Source: an uncultured Chromatiaceae bacterium (lineage in GTDB: Bacteria > Pseudomonadota > Gammaproteobacteria > Enterobacterales > Alteromonadaceae). From it: 64,000 bases of DNA. Of the stretch, positions 63,802 through 64,000 are shown one piece after another; within the stretch, counting starts at the first letter, position 1; each line of letters starts with the position of its first letter. The notes under the pieces were generated by a model. That model was not told the origin of the DNA and searched no databases. It saw only the letters and a program-made list of their open reading frames with translations. Both the position numbers and the translations under genes were made by a program. The stretch lies in the NCBI GenBank assembly GCA_937978655.1, contig CALJUX010000051.1, forward strand, positions 1 through 64,000. The letters run 5' to 3'.

Positions 63802-63876
63802 ATGCTGAAAAATGCCTTTGCTTTAAGCTCATATCACTACTCGTCCTACTACCTGTCGGAGTGGTTTAACGAGTAG
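63802..63876 (+). CDS. 24-residue peptide gene 2 (YYLSEWFN type)
   Basis: 24 codons plus stop, the same length as gene 1, with MLK at the start and YYLSEWFNE at the end. The ribosome-binding site (GGTAGCG) is weaker than in gene 1. Placed on the plus strand, it diverges from the cyanophycinase and points out of the window, where a TonB receptor would be expected if the gene 1 arrangement repeats. Conserved length, C-terminus and downstream hairpin support it as a real gene. Ser and Tyr dominate residues 9-17. Confidence 0.75.
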   Translation: MLKNAFALSSYHYSSYYLSEWFNE

Positions 63877-64000
63877 ATCTCAGCCAGACATCCGCTGTCT
63901 GGCTGGCGTCTGTTGCGCCACCTCCAATGATCACACGCAGTTTGCGCCCATCATAGGTTGCTGAAAAGCACTGTGTGCTGATCTGAATATTCATCGGCCG
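63866..64000 (-). CDS. Possible 3' end of a minus-strand gene entering from outside the window
   Basis: An open frame runs from the right window edge to a TAA at 63866-63868 (about 44 codons, ending DVWLRSTR). It overlaps the second small ORF by 11 bases and includes its hairpin. Either it is a true C-terminus of a convergent gene or a chance frame in the leader of a gene on the plus strand. I do not recognise a family. Confidence 0.25.
   Translation of the reverse strand, partial: RPMNIQISTQCFSATYDGRKLRVIIGGGATDASQTADVWLRSTR
63881..63905 (+). other. Hairpin directly after small ORF 2
   Basis: Perfect 10-bp arms CAGCCAGACA / TGTCTGGCTG with a five-base loop, four bases after the stop codon. 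No T-run follows. Same spacing and loop size as the hairpin after small ORF 1, but unrelated sequence, which points to conserved structure rather than copied DNA. Confidence 0.85.

Noticed and set aside
1..64000. CRISPR arrays, insertion sequences, prophage or integrase genes
   Set aside because: No regularly spaced repeats, transposase, integrase or phage structural genes were seen on either strand.

Overview
The window looks like the left end of a draft-genome contig from a gammaproteobacterium of the Alteromonadales/Chromatiaceae type (Rheinheimera or a close relative is my guess, not proven). The grounds are synteny blocks shared with E. coli, moderate GC content, many TonB-dependent receptors, long histidine-utilisation enzymes and an extracellular cyanophycinase. 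The first 48 bases are an Illumina sequencing adapter, not genomic DNA, so putA is cut by the assembly.

Region 1 (49-9810): a truncated putA lacking the usual DNA-binding domain, transcribed away from an Lrp/AsnC-type regulator; an unknown membrane protein; the ygiM / ygiF-glnE block; an unknown anchored protein convergent with glnE; and an LpxL-type acyltransferase. Region 2 (9937-21108): the conserved tolC / nudF-yqiB-cpdA-yqiA-parE ... parC-plsC block with rraB after it. A TPR membrane protein sits between parE and parC, and ParC carries Ile at the position of E. coli Ser80. Region 3 (21216-29013): pepA-holC-valS on the minus strand, divergent from the LPS-export genes lptF-lptG, followed by an RDD protein.

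Region 4 (29150-34987) is more accessory. It holds a lipocalin-like protein, tRNA-Leu(CAA), an AT-rich gap, an orphan CgeB-like glycosyltransferase, a chemoreceptor and a LysR regulator divergent from hutH-hutU. Region 5 (35138-45493): histidine degradation (hutH and a long-form hutU), the PA2779/PA2778 peptidase pair, a ModF-like double ATPase, and a siderophore-type TonB receptor with a PepSY membrane protein. Region 6 (45522-57844), all on the minus strand: a MHYT hybrid histidine kinase overlapping an HD-GYP response regulator, a beta-propeller diguanylate cyclase with a perfect palindrome in its promoter, and the yhiI-rbbA-yhhJ export operon.

Region 7 (58077-64000) is the most unusual part. 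A secreted cyanophycinase is flanked by two homologous 24-codon genes, one on each strand, that are not standard annotations. Each has a candidate sigma70-like promoter and is followed, exactly four bases after its stop codon, by a strong hairpin. One lies in the leader of a TonB-dependent receptor gene; the other points out of the window. The peptides share 17 of 24 residues (ending YYLSEWFN), and 7 of the 17 shared codons differ only synonymously, so the peptide itself seems to be selected. I read these as a paired leader-peptide or small-peptide system tied to polymer or peptide scavenging.
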